NCBI GenBank assembly: GCA_011051815.1
Contig: DRKK01000061.1
Span: 1 to 5,418 of the forward strand
Source: Sphingomonadales bacterium
GTDB lineage: Bacteria; Pseudomonadota; Alphaproteobacteria; Sphingomonadales; Emcibacteraceae
Direction of reading: 5' to 3'
Length of the DNA: 5,418 nucleotides
Positions 1 to 5,418 of the stretch are shown in pieces. The position numbers were made by a program, and so were the translations under genes. A model generated the notes under the pieces. The model saw nothing but the letters and a program-made list of their open reading frames with translations. It did not search any database and had not been told where the DNA came from. Each line of letters opens with the position of its first letter. Position 1 is the stretch's first letter.

Positions 1-360
1 ACCAAAGATTTGACCAAAATCGTTGAAGATAATGGCGGCAAAGTAACCAAAACCGAACAATGGGGTCTTCGCTCCCTTGCCTACCGGATCAAAAAATACA
101 AAAAAGGTCACTATGTCCTGTTGAACATTGATGGTTCTACCGATGCAATTTCTGAGCTGGAACGTAATGAGCGTCTGCATGAAGATGTGGTTCGTTTCAT
201 GACAATCCGGGTTGAAGAACTGGAAGAAGGCGATTCTGTGGTTTTGCGTTCAAGAGACCGTGAAGGACGTCCTTCACGTTTTGAAAACAGAGACAGTCGT
301 CCACCCCTCTTTAACAATAACAAGTCTTCAGAGAAATCTGAAGCCGCAACGACAGCATAG
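1..360 (+). CDS. rpsF: 30S ribosomal protein bS6, 5'-truncated by window edge
   Basis: Small-subunit ribosomal protein that pairs with bS18 on the 30S platform and contacts 16S rRNA. The frame is open from base 1 and gives 119 residues to the TAG at 358-360. Visible S6 features are the segment IVEDNGGKV (window residues 7-15), [12 protein letters not shown] (21-32), the GHYVLLNID strand (36-44), and [17 protein letters not shown] (61-77). The family normally has a further N-terminal strand and helix of roughly 25-30 residues (typically beginning M-x-LYE-H), so the true start lies upstream of the window. The TTG at base 10 is internal, not a start. From about residue 83 the tail is charged and low in complexity (Arg, Glu, Asn, Ser), as is common for S6 C-termini, which vary in length. 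It is followed 11 nt later by rpsR, the usual partner gene. Any promoter or S6:S18 autoregulatory leader would be outside the window. Confidence 0.97.
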   Translation, partial: TKDLTKIVEDNGGKVTKTEQWGLRSLAYRIKKYKKGHYVLLNIDGSTDAISELERNERLHEDVVRFMTIRVEELEEGDSVVLRSRDREGRPSRFENRDSRPPLFNNNKSSEKSEAATTA

Positions 361-364
361 GAGA
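359..364 (+). promoter_or_regulatory. Shine-Dalgarno for rpsR, overlapping the rpsF stop
   Basis: AGGAGA begins within the TAG stop of rpsF and ends 7 nt before the ATG at 372. This is near-ideal spacing. It fixes the rpsR start and suggests that ribosomes finishing rpsF can re-initiate on rpsR. Confidence 0.8.
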
Positions 365-371
365 CCTTCAC

Positions 372-626
372 ATGGCTGAACTACGTTCCGAAGGCGGCAA
401 CACCCGCCGCCCCTTCTTCAGACGCCGCAAGAGCTGTCCTTTTTCCGGGGCCAATGCCCAGACAATCGACTATAAAGATGTGCGGATGCTGACCAAATTC
501 ATTTCCGAGCGCGGCAAGATTGTGCCAAGCCGTATCACCGCCGTTTCCACCAAGAAACAGCGTGAACTGGCCAAAGCCATCAAACGCGCCCGTAATCTGG
601 CACTTTTGCCATACATCGTTCAATAG
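372..626 (+). CDS. rpsR: 30S ribosomal protein bS18
   Basis: Binds bS6 and the 16S rRNA platform of the 30S subunit. The product has 84 residues, close to the usual 75-90. A basic N-terminus ([16 protein letters not shown], residues 11-26) leads into the S18 signature at residues 32-55: [12 protein letters not shown], then ISERGKI, then VPSRI. It ends with the basic helix [21 protein letters not shown] (61-81 region). The single Cys22 in the KSCPF stretch is where zinc-type S18 variants would carry more cysteines; only one is present, so a zinc-free form is likely (inference). The start is supported by the AGGAGA 7 nt upstream. The gene lies between rpsF and rplI, the standard bacterial order. 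Confidence 0.98.
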   Translation: MAELRSEGGNTRRPFFRRRKSCPFSGANAQTIDYKDVRMLTKFISERGKIVPSRITAVSTKKQRELAKAIKRARNLALLPYIVQ

Positions 627-630
627 GGAG
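626..630 (+). promoter_or_regulatory. Shine-Dalgarno for rplI
   Basis: GGGAG starts at the last base of the rpsR TAG stop and lies 8 nt before the ATG at 639. It decides between two nearby ATGs. The ATG at 632 is only 1 nt from the motif and in another frame, whereas 639 has normal spacing and opens the L9 frame. Confidence 0.75.
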
Positions 631-638
631 AATGAAAA

Positions 639-1277
639 ATGGAAATCATACTTCTTGAACGTGTCCGCAAATTGGGCCAAATCGGTGATACGGTAACAGT
701 AAAAGACGGCTATGCCCGTAACTTCCTGTTGCCCCAGAAAAAAGCCCTTCGGTCCAACAAAGCCAACCGGGCCTATTTTGAAACCCAACGCGCCCAGATC
801 GAAACCCGCAACCTTGAAGCCAAAAACGAGGCCGAAGCGGTATCAGCGAAACTGGACGGCGTATCAGCAATCATCATCCGTCAAGCTGGCGAATCCGGCA
901 ACCTTTATGGTTCTGTTTCTGCCCGTGATATTGCGGCGGCCCTTGATGAGCAGGACATGAAAATCAACCGTACTCAAGTTATCATGGATCACGCCATCAA
1001 ATATCTTGGCATATACAAGATTGAGATCAAGCTTCACGCTGAAGTCTCCGCCAAAATTGAAATCAACATCGCGCGCTCTGTCGAAGAAGCCGAGATGCAG
1101 GCCAAGGGCCTTGATGCCAAAACAGCGGAAGAAGAGCTGGACGTTTCCGTAGAAGACTACTTTGAAAACGAAGAAGATTCAGAAGCAGCCAAGGCGGCTG
1201 ACACTGAAGATGACGCAGAAGAAGTCGTTGCTGAGGACGCAGCTGAAGAAGCGCCTGAGGAAGTAAAAAGCGAATAA
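639..1277 (+). CDS. rplI: 50S ribosomal protein bL9 with long acidic C-terminal tail
   Basis: Large-subunit protein that binds 23S rRNA near the L1 stalk and is linked in other bacteria to reading-frame maintenance. The N-terminal domain is canonical: MEIILLERVRKLGQIGDTV (1-19), then DGYARNFLLPQKKAL (23-37), matching the L9 family signature except that the usual Gly after LLPQ is Lys34. A helical connector rich in Ala, Glu and Arg covers about 41-75. The C-terminal domain runs to about 148, with GNLYGSVSARDIAAAL (87-102) and KYLGIYKIEIKLHAEV (121-136) recognisable. Total length is 212 residues against about 150 in E. coli. The extra 60 or so residues are dominated by Glu, Asp and Ala (about 163-212). 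Acidic L9 tails are known in alphaproteobacteria, but I cannot judge whether this one is unusually long. The gene ends the ribosomal cluster and is followed by an intrinsic terminator. Confidence 0.97.
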   Translation: MEIILLERVRKLGQIGDTVTVKDGYARNFLLPQKKALRSNKANRAYFETQRAQIETRNLEAKNEAEAVSAKLDGVSAIIIRQAGESGNLYGSVSARDIAAALDEQDMKINRTQVIMDHAIKYLGIYKIEIKLHAEVSAKIEINIARSVEEAEMQAKGLDAKTAEEELDVSVEDYFENEEDSEAAKAADTEDDAEEVVAEDAAEEAPEEVKSE

Positions 1278-1301
1278 TTTACGCTGAATTTTACAAGTTT
1301 A

Positions 1302-1336
1302 AAAAGGGCTGCTTGATGAAGCGGCCCTTTTCTTTT
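1302..1336 (+). terminator. Rho-independent terminator after rplI
   Basis: The left arm AAAAGGGCTGCTT (1302-1314) pairs with the right arm AAGCGGCCCTTTT (1319-1331) over 13 positions, with one G-U wobble (1310 with 1323) and a 4-nt loop GATG (1315-1318). The T run (1328-1331), a C, and four more Ts (1333-1336) form the U-tract. The hairpin starts 24 nt after the rplI stop and ends about 40 nt before dnaB. Because the left arm begins with an A run, it could also act on transcripts from the other strand, but no minus-strand gene is seen. It should separate ribosomal-protein transcription from dnaB expression, at least partly. Confidence 0.88.
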
Positions 1337-1373
1337 ATGCTGTCGCTTTGGTAAAAACATTGATTAAGCATAT

Positions 1374-2903
1374 ATGACAGATTTTCCGGATATACCAGTT
1401 GATGACAGCGGCGGCGACGATAATATTGTCGCCTATGATGCGGCAGGTTTCCGCCAAACGCCCCATAATCTTGAGGCGGAACAGGCGTTGCTCGGGGCTA
1501 TTCTGGTCAATAATGATGCCTTGGAAAAGGTGCAGGATTTTCTGACCGAAGATCACTTTATCAATCCGGCCCACGGTAAAATTTATCAGGCCAGCCGCAA
1601 GCTCATCGAAAAAGGCCTGATCGCCTCACCCGTCACACTGAAACCCTACTTTGAGAATGAAGCCAGCCTGTCAGAGATTGGCGGCGCGGAATATCTGGCC
1701 CGCCTGGCCAGTGCTGCCGTATCCATCATCAATAGCGCCGAATATGGTCAGATTATTCATCAAATGGCCATCAAACGAGAACTGATCAGTGTCGGCACTG
1801 ATATGGTCAATAGTGCCTATGATCATAACGTGGATAATACGGCACAGGATCAGATCGAAGAAGCCGAAAGACATCTCTACAGCCTTGCCGAACAAGGCAG
1901 TACCGAAGGCGGTTTCAAAAGCTTTTCCAAATCGGCCACGGATGCCATTAACATCATTGAAATGGCCTTTAAACGCGGCGGCAAGCTGGCCGGGAAAACC
2001 ACTGGTTTTGACAGCATCAACAAACATATTGGCGGTCTGCATAAATCTGACCTTATGATTCTTGCTGGTCGTCCGGCCATGGGGAAAACCGCGCTGGCCA
2101 CCAATATCGCCTTTAACACAGCCAAGGCTTACCGGGATGACATGGCACTGGGCATCCCGCACGCAGAAAGCAAAGGGGCCGTGGTTGCCTTCTTTTCACT
2201 GGAAATGGCCGCGGACCAGCTGGCAGCCCGTATTCTGGCGGAACAGGCCGAAATGTCATCCCAAGACATGCGTCAGGGCAAGCTCAATCAGGACCAGTTC
2301 AACAAGCTGGCCAGAACGGCGCAGGAACTGGAAGAATTACCGCTTTATATTGATGACACCGCCGCCTTAAGCATCGGCGCGCTCAGAACCCGCGCCCGGC
2401 GCCTGAAACGTCAGCATGGGGTTGGCTTGGTCATCGTTGACTACCTGCAATTACTTACCGGATCCGGGCGGGGCAACCGGGGACCGGAAAACCGGGTCCA
2501 GGAAATTTCCGAAATCACCCGTGGACTAAAGGGCTTGGCCAAGGAACTTGAGATTCCGGTTCTGGCCCTGTCCCAATTAAGCCGGGCCATCGAATCACGG
2601 GAAAACAAACGCCCCCTGCTGTCAGACCTCCGGGAATCAGGCTCCATTGAGCAGGACGCGGATATGGTTACCTTTGTCTACCGCCCGGAATATTACCATA
2701 AACAGCAAGAACCGGACCCCGATACACAGGAGCATCTCATCTGGATGGAAGAAGGTGACAGACTGGAAGGCCGGGCGGAATTTATTATCGGCAAACAACG
2801 TCATGGCCCGACCGGGATCATCACCCTGCAGTTTGAAGCCAATATTACCAAATTCTCGGATCTGCCGACCTCTGATGATTATCTGCCGGAGCAAAATGAC
2901 TGA
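1374..2903 (+). CDS. dnaB: Replicative DNA helicase DnaB
   Basis: Hexameric 5'-to-3' helicase that unwinds DNA at the replication fork and recruits primase. It has 509 residues, slightly longer than E. coli DnaB (471). The N-terminal domain begins with the family hallmark PHNLEAEQALLGAIL (30-44) and runs to about 135, followed by a linker to about 200. The RecA-like domain contains Walker A GRPAMGKT (232-239), the catalytic Glu277 in FFSLEM, Walker B VIVDYLQL (353-360), SQLSRAIE (400-407), the RPLLSDLRESGSIEQDAD block (413-430), and KQRHGPTG (474-481), whose Arg476 fits the arginine finger. About 15 residues (near 254-269) are inserted between the Walker A helix and the FFSLEM strand. I recall a similar insert in alphaproteobacterial DnaB. 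No intein is present. The start is forced: an in-frame TAA at 1365-1367 lies just upstream, and the next in-frame start codon (TTG, Leu39) would delete the hallmark. No clear Shine-Dalgarno precedes the ATG. Confidence 0.98.
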   Translation: MTDFPDIPVDDSGGDDNIVAYDAAGFRQTPHNLEAEQALLGAILVNNDALEKVQDFLTEDHFINPAHGKIYQASRKLIEKGLIASPVTLKPYFENEASLSEIGGAEYLARLASAAVSIINSAEYGQIIHQMAIKRELISVGTDMVNSAYDHNVDNTAQDQIEEAERHLYSLAEQGSTEGGFKSFSKSATDAINIIEMAFKRGGKLAGKTTGFDSINKHIGGLHKSDLMILAGRPAMGKTALATNIAFNTAKAYRDDMALGIPHAESKGAVVAFFSLEMAADQLAARILAEQAEMSSQDMRQGKLNQDQFNKLARTAQELEELPLYIDDTAALSIGALRTRARRLKRQHGVGLVIVDYLQLLTGSGRGNRGPENRVQEISEITRGLKGLAKELEIPVLALSQLSRAIESRENKRPLLSDLRESGSIEQDADMVTFVYRPEYYHKQQEPDPDTQEHLIWMEEGDRLEGRAEFIIGKQRHGPTGIITLQFEANITKFSDLPTSDDYLPEQND

Positions 2904-4006
2904 TGACTTCCGGGGATTTTCCGTCAGATGCACAGGCCACCCTGACCGTTAACCTCGGGGCGATCGTTGAAAATTACAAGAGCTGCCGCCAACTGGCCGG
3001 GGGCATTGAATCGGCGGCTATGGTCAAGGCGGATGCCTACGGCATGGGCATTGAGCAAGTGGCCCCGGCTCTGTTTAACAAGGCGGGTTGCCGGATATTT
3101 TTCGTCGCCAATCTAGCCGAGGCCTTGACATTACGCCGGGTCACGCCGCACGCGATCATATATGTTCTCAACGGCATTTTTCCCGGCCATCTGGACTATT
3201 TCGCCCACCACGATATCCGCCCCGTACTGAATGATCTGGCACAGGTGAAACTCTGGGCTGGTTTTTGCCCGGAAAAGCCCCTGCCCTGTGCCATCCATTT
3301 TGATACCGGCATCAACCGGTTGGGCCTCTCACCCACAGAAACGACGCGATTCATCAATGATGAAGTGGTGCGACAAAAATTAAATATTGCCCTGATCATG
3401 AGCCATCTGGCCTGTTCCGATGACAGCCAAAACCCCATGAACCAAAAACAGCTGGATGATTTCACGGCCATCACCGGACAATTCCCCGGCATCCCGGCCA
3501 GTCTGGCCAATTCCGGCGGTATTCTGCTGGGGCCGGACTATTATTTTGATCTGGTTCGCCCCGGTCTGCTGCTGTTTGGCGGCAACCCGCGCGCGGGACA
3601 AATGCCGAAAGGCATCAAACCTGTTTTCCGCATTACCGGGAAAGTCCTGCAAATCCGTGAAGTTGTACCCGGCGATACCGTGGGCTACGGCGCCACATGG
3701 CACCCGGACAAGCCCCGCCATATTGCGACCATAAATATTGGCTATGCCGATGGATATTTACAGATGTTCAATAATTGCGGCCGGGTTTATGCGGGCGGTA
3801 AAGAACGCGCCGTTGTGGGCCGGGTGTCCATGGATATGATCGCCGTTGACGTGACGGATATAGCAATCAGCACCGGCGATGATGTGGAACTTCTCGGTGA
3901 ACATATAACACTTGAAATGGCGTCGGAAGTCTCTACCCTTAGCCAATATGAAATACTGACCGGGGTCAGGGAAAGATACCAGCGAATTTATACTTTAAAC
4001 GATTAG
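2903..4006 (+). CDS. alr: Alanine racemase (PLP-dependent)
   Basis: Interconverts L- and D-alanine in the cytoplasm, supplying D-Ala for peptidoglycan. The 367-residue length is normal for the family. The fold-type III barrel carries MVKADAYGMG (40-49), whose Lys42 should form the Schiff base with PLP. His168 in the SHLA motif, Ser204 (ANSGG) and Arg219 (VRPGLLLFG) fit the phosphate and pyridine contacts of PLP. Tyr262 in GYGATW is the second catalytic base, and GYADGY (280-285) and RVSMDM (307-312) are family motifs in the C-terminal beta domain. The DTGINRLGL stretch (134-142) keeps the substrate-positioning Arg139, but the residue that is a carbamylated Lys in the Geobacillus enzyme is His132. 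The start overlaps the dnaB stop by 1 nt (TGATG), with GGAG at 2888-2891 upstream, which favours coupled translation. alr (constitutive, biosynthetic) is more likely than dadX, as there is no dadA neighbour. Confidence 0.96.
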   Translation: MTSGDFPSDAQATLTVNLGAIVENYKSCRQLAGGIESAAMVKADAYGMGIEQVAPALFNKAGCRIFFVANLAEALTLRRVTPHAIIYVLNGIFPGHLDYFAHHDIRPVLNDLAQVKLWAGFCPEKPLPCAIHFDTGINRLGLSPTETTRFINDEVVRQKLNIALIMSHLACSDDSQNPMNQKQLDDFTAITGQFPGIPASLANSGGILLGPDYYFDLVRPGLLLFGGNPRAGQMPKGIKPVFRITGKVLQIREVVPGDTVGYGATWHPDKPRHIATINIGYADGYLQMFNNCGRVYAGGKERAVVGRVSMDMIAVDVTDIAISTGDDVELLGEHITLEMASEVSTLSQYEILTGVRERYQRIYTLND

Positions 4007-4009
4007 GTG
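4005..4009 (+). promoter_or_regulatory. Shine-Dalgarno for the mlaE-type gene
   Basis: AGGTG overlaps the TAG stop of alr and ends 5 nt before the ATG at 4015. It supports this start over the next in-frame ATG (Met32), which would remove the conserved amphipathic N-terminus. Confidence 0.6.
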
Positions 4010-4014
4010 CCCAT

Positions 4015-4791
4015 ATGAATTTTCTTGCCGTCATCGGACGGATTACATTTGGTTTTCTGCAGGCCGCCGGACGGCTCGGAATTTTTACCGGACATGCATT
4101 AGCCCATATGTTTACCCCGCCATTCTATTTCCGGTCTCTGATCCGTCAGATCATGACCATTGGCTATTATTCCCTTCCCGTGGTCGGACTGACCGCCCTG
4201 TTTACCGGTGCGGCGCTGGCTCTCAATATTTATGAGGGCGGGTCCCGGTTTAATGCGGAAAGCGTCCTACCCAGCATTGTGGTCATTGGCATCGTGCGTG
4301 AGCTTGGCCCGGTTCTCTGCGGCCTGATTGTTGCCGGACGTGTTAGTGCCTCCATGGCGGCGGAGCTTGGCACCATGCGGGTCACGGAACAGATCGACGC
4401 CATGGCCACCCTGTCCACGGACCCCTATAAATATCTGATCGCCCCGCGCATCATTGCCACCACACTAATGATGCCCTTCATGTTGGTCATTGTTGCCGAT
4501 GCCATCGGGGTTATGGGTGGCTTCCTCATTGCCACCGGAAAGCTCGGCTTTAATTCCGGCAGTTATATGCGCCTGACCATGGATTTTCTTGAACCGACCG
4601 ATGTTTACGCCAGCCTGACGAAAGCGGCAGTATTTGGTTTTTTCATCTCGCTCATGGGCTGTTATCACGGCTATCACAGCCGGGGCGGCGCACAGGGTGT
4701 GGGCATTTCAACCACTAATGCGGTGGTGTCAGCCTGTATGCTGATCCTGTTGTCAAACTATATCGTAACGGAGATATTTTTCGCATCATGA
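4015..4791 (+). CDS. mlaE: MlaE-family ABC transporter permease (phospholipid transport)
   Basis: Inner-membrane subunit of an MlaFEDB-type ABC transporter, which in characterised bacteria moves phospholipids between the inner and outer membranes to keep the outer membrane asymmetric. The 258-residue length matches the family (E. coli MlaE 260). An N-terminal interfacial helix region (about 1-45) precedes hydrophobic segments near 50-72, 85-107, 145-174, 198-217 and 233-257. The family core is clear: VRELGPVLCGLIVAGRVSAS (94-113), followed by AAELGTMRVTEQIDAM (115-130), with DPYKYLIAPRI (136-146) after it. CYHGYHSRGGAQGVG (216-230) matches the late cytoplasmic loop. The gene begins 8 nt after alr and its stop overlaps the next gene, whose product is the cognate ATPase. 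The symbol is by family; paralogous systems for other lipids share the fold, so substrate is inferred. The MCE-domain partner (MlaD) is not in the window. Confidence 0.92.
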   Translation: MNFLAVIGRITFGFLQAAGRLGIFTGHALAHMFTPPFYFRSLIRQIMTIGYYSLPVVGLTALFTGAALALNIYEGGSRFNAESVLPSIVVIGIVRELGPVLCGLIVAGRVSASMAAELGTMRVTEQIDAMATLSTDPYKYLIAPRIIATTLMMPFMLVIVADAIGVMGGFLIATGKLGFNSGSYMRLTMDFLEPTDVYASLTKAAVFGFFISLMGCYHGYHSRGGAQGVGISTTNAVVSACMLILLSNYIVTEIFFAS

Positions 4792-5418
4792 CCATCACAC
4801 CAAAAATAAGCCTGAAAGGCCTCCATAAAGCCTTCGGACCAAAAGTAGTTCTGGATAAAGTGAACCTTGATGTCATGCCCGGTGAATCCATGGTGATCAT
4901 CGGCGGTTCCGGTTCCGGCAAGTCCGTGACCCTGAAATGCATACTGGGACTTTTGCAGCCGGATAGCGGCAGCATCAAAGTAGACGGCGAGGAAACCGTT
5001 GGCCTGCGCGGCAGTGACCGCAAGCGGCTCCAGAAAAAATTCGGAATGTTGTTTCAGGGTGCCGCCCTGTTTGACAGCCTTCCGGTCTGGGAAAATATTG
5101 CCTTTGGCCTGCTGGCCGAAAGCAAAGTCACCCGCAAGCAGGCGGTAGAGATAGCCGTAGAAAATCTACGCAGTGTGGGGCTTAGCCCCGATGTGGCCCG
5201 CCTCAGCCCTGCTGAGCTGTCCGGCGGCATGCAAAAACGGGTCGGTTTGGCGCGCGCCATCGCCAATAAACCGGAAATCATCTTTTTCGATGAGCCGACC
5301 ACCGGCCTTGACCCGATCATGGCCGATGTCATCAATGAATTGATTGTGGAACGGGTCAAAGAGATGGGAGTCACCACCCTGACCATCACCCATGACATGT
5401 CCAGCGTGCGCAAGATCG
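4788..5418 (+). CDS. mlaF: MlaF-family ABC transporter ATP-binding protein, 3'-truncated by window edge
   Basis: Cytoplasmic ATPase expected to drive the adjacent MlaE-type permease. The frame stays open to the window end, giving 210 complete codons of a family usually near 260-270 residues. All nucleotide-binding motifs are intact: Walker A GGSGSGKS (39-46), Q-loop Gln90 in FGMLFQGAALFDSL, signature LSGGMQKR (144-151), Walker B IIFFDEP (164-170) with catalytic Glu169, D-loop GLDP (173-176), and switch His202 in ITHDM. The FQGAALFDSLPVWENIAF stretch (89-106) and the LSGGM signature with Met, then QKR, are typical of the MlaF/Ttg2A group rather than generic importers. The ATG shares ATGA (4788-4791) with the mlaE-type stop, and GGAG at 4770-4773 is a plausible but distant ribosome site. 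This coupling supports a fixed subunit ratio in one complex. The C-terminal extension that distinguishes MlaF is beyond the window. Confidence 0.93.
   Translation, partial: MTITPKISLKGLHKAFGPKVVLDKVNLDVMPGESMVIIGGSGSGKSVTLKCILGLLQPDSGSIKVDGEETVGLRGSDRKRLQKKFGMLFQGAALFDSLPVWENIAFGLLAESKVTRKQAVEIAVENLRSVGLSPDVARLSPAELSGGMQKRVGLARAIANKPEIIFFDEPTTGLDPIMADVINELIVERVKEMGVTTLTITHDMSSVRKI

Noticed and set aside
381..788. Antisense open reading frame of 135 codons over rpsR and the start of rplI.
   Set aside because: It lies opposite two highly conserved ribosomal genes, has no recognisable domain, and its composition is that of a reverse-complement shadow.
1278..1294. Direct repeat TTTAC at 1278-1282 and 1290-1294 before the terminator.
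   Set aside because: Five bases repeated once in AT-rich intergenic DNA is expected by chance, and it matches no operator I can name.
1348..1376. Possible promoter for dnaB: TTGGTA (1348-1353), a 17-nt spacer, TATATG (1371-1376).
   Set aside because: Each hexamer matches the consensus at only 4 of 6 positions, and transcription would start around base 1383, inside dnaB past its only plausible start codon. It is not convincing enough to annotate.
1364..1378. Possible CtrA-type site (TTAA, 7 nt, TTAA) overlapping the dnaB start.
   Set aside because: Only the first half (TTAA at 1364-1367) is present; the second half reads TGAC.
1671..2162. Antisense open reading frame of 163 codons within dnaB.
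   Set aside because: It is fully covered by the DnaB coding frame, whose motifs are intact, and shows no family resemblance.
4715..5413. Antisense open reading frames opposite the mlaF-type gene.
   Set aside because: The + strand frame contains every ABC ATPase motif in order, so the antisense frames are shadows.
1..5418. Search for tRNA, CRISPR, insertion sequence, toxin-antitoxin, phage or defence genes.
   Set aside because: Nearly the whole window is conserved housekeeping coding sequence, and the single 96-nt gap is mostly terminator. There is no room or signal for such elements.

Overview
The window is a conserved chromosomal housekeeping block, all on the + strand. It reads 3'-rpsF, rpsR, rplI, terminator, dnaB, alr, mlaE-type permease, 5'-mlaF-type ATPase. 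Protein features point to a Gram-negative alphaproteobacterium. These include an L9 much longer than the E. coli protein with an acidic tail, a DnaB with a short insert after the Walker A helix, an alanine racemase with His at the usual carbamylated-Lys position, and the run dnaB-alr-mlaE-mlaF. The order or genus cannot be settled from this window. By eye the base composition is close to balanced, with no segment that looks transferred.

Region by region: bases 1-1277 hold three ribosomal protein genes (bS6, bS18, bL9). They are packed 11 and 12 nt apart, with Shine-Dalgarno sequences overlapping or abutting the upstream stop codons. Bases 1278-1373 are the only real intergenic space and contain a strong intrinsic terminator with a 13-bp stem. 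Bases 1374-5418 hold dnaB, alr, a MlaE-family permease and a MlaF-family ATPase. Their junctions are a 1-nt overlap (TGATG), an 8-nt gap and a 4-nt overlap (ATGA), so they look co-transcribed and translationally coupled. Both window ends cut genes: rpsF lacks its 5' end and mlaF lacks its 3' end.

How the genes work together: the first group supplies ribosome parts, with S6 and S18 forming a pair on the 30S platform. The second group joins the replicative helicase to two envelope functions. These are D-alanine supply for peptidoglycan and an inner-membrane ABC core that probably moves phospholipids between the membranes to maintain outer-membrane asymmetry. The terminator, and the lack of a recognisable Shine-Dalgarno at dnaB, suggest that the second group is expressed separately from the ribosomal genes.

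I see no mobile element, CRISPR array, RNA gene or undescribed system. The observations worth checking are modest: terminator plus SD-less dnaB start, the Lys-to-His change in Alr, the acidic L9 tail, and the tight dnaB-to-mlaF coupling.
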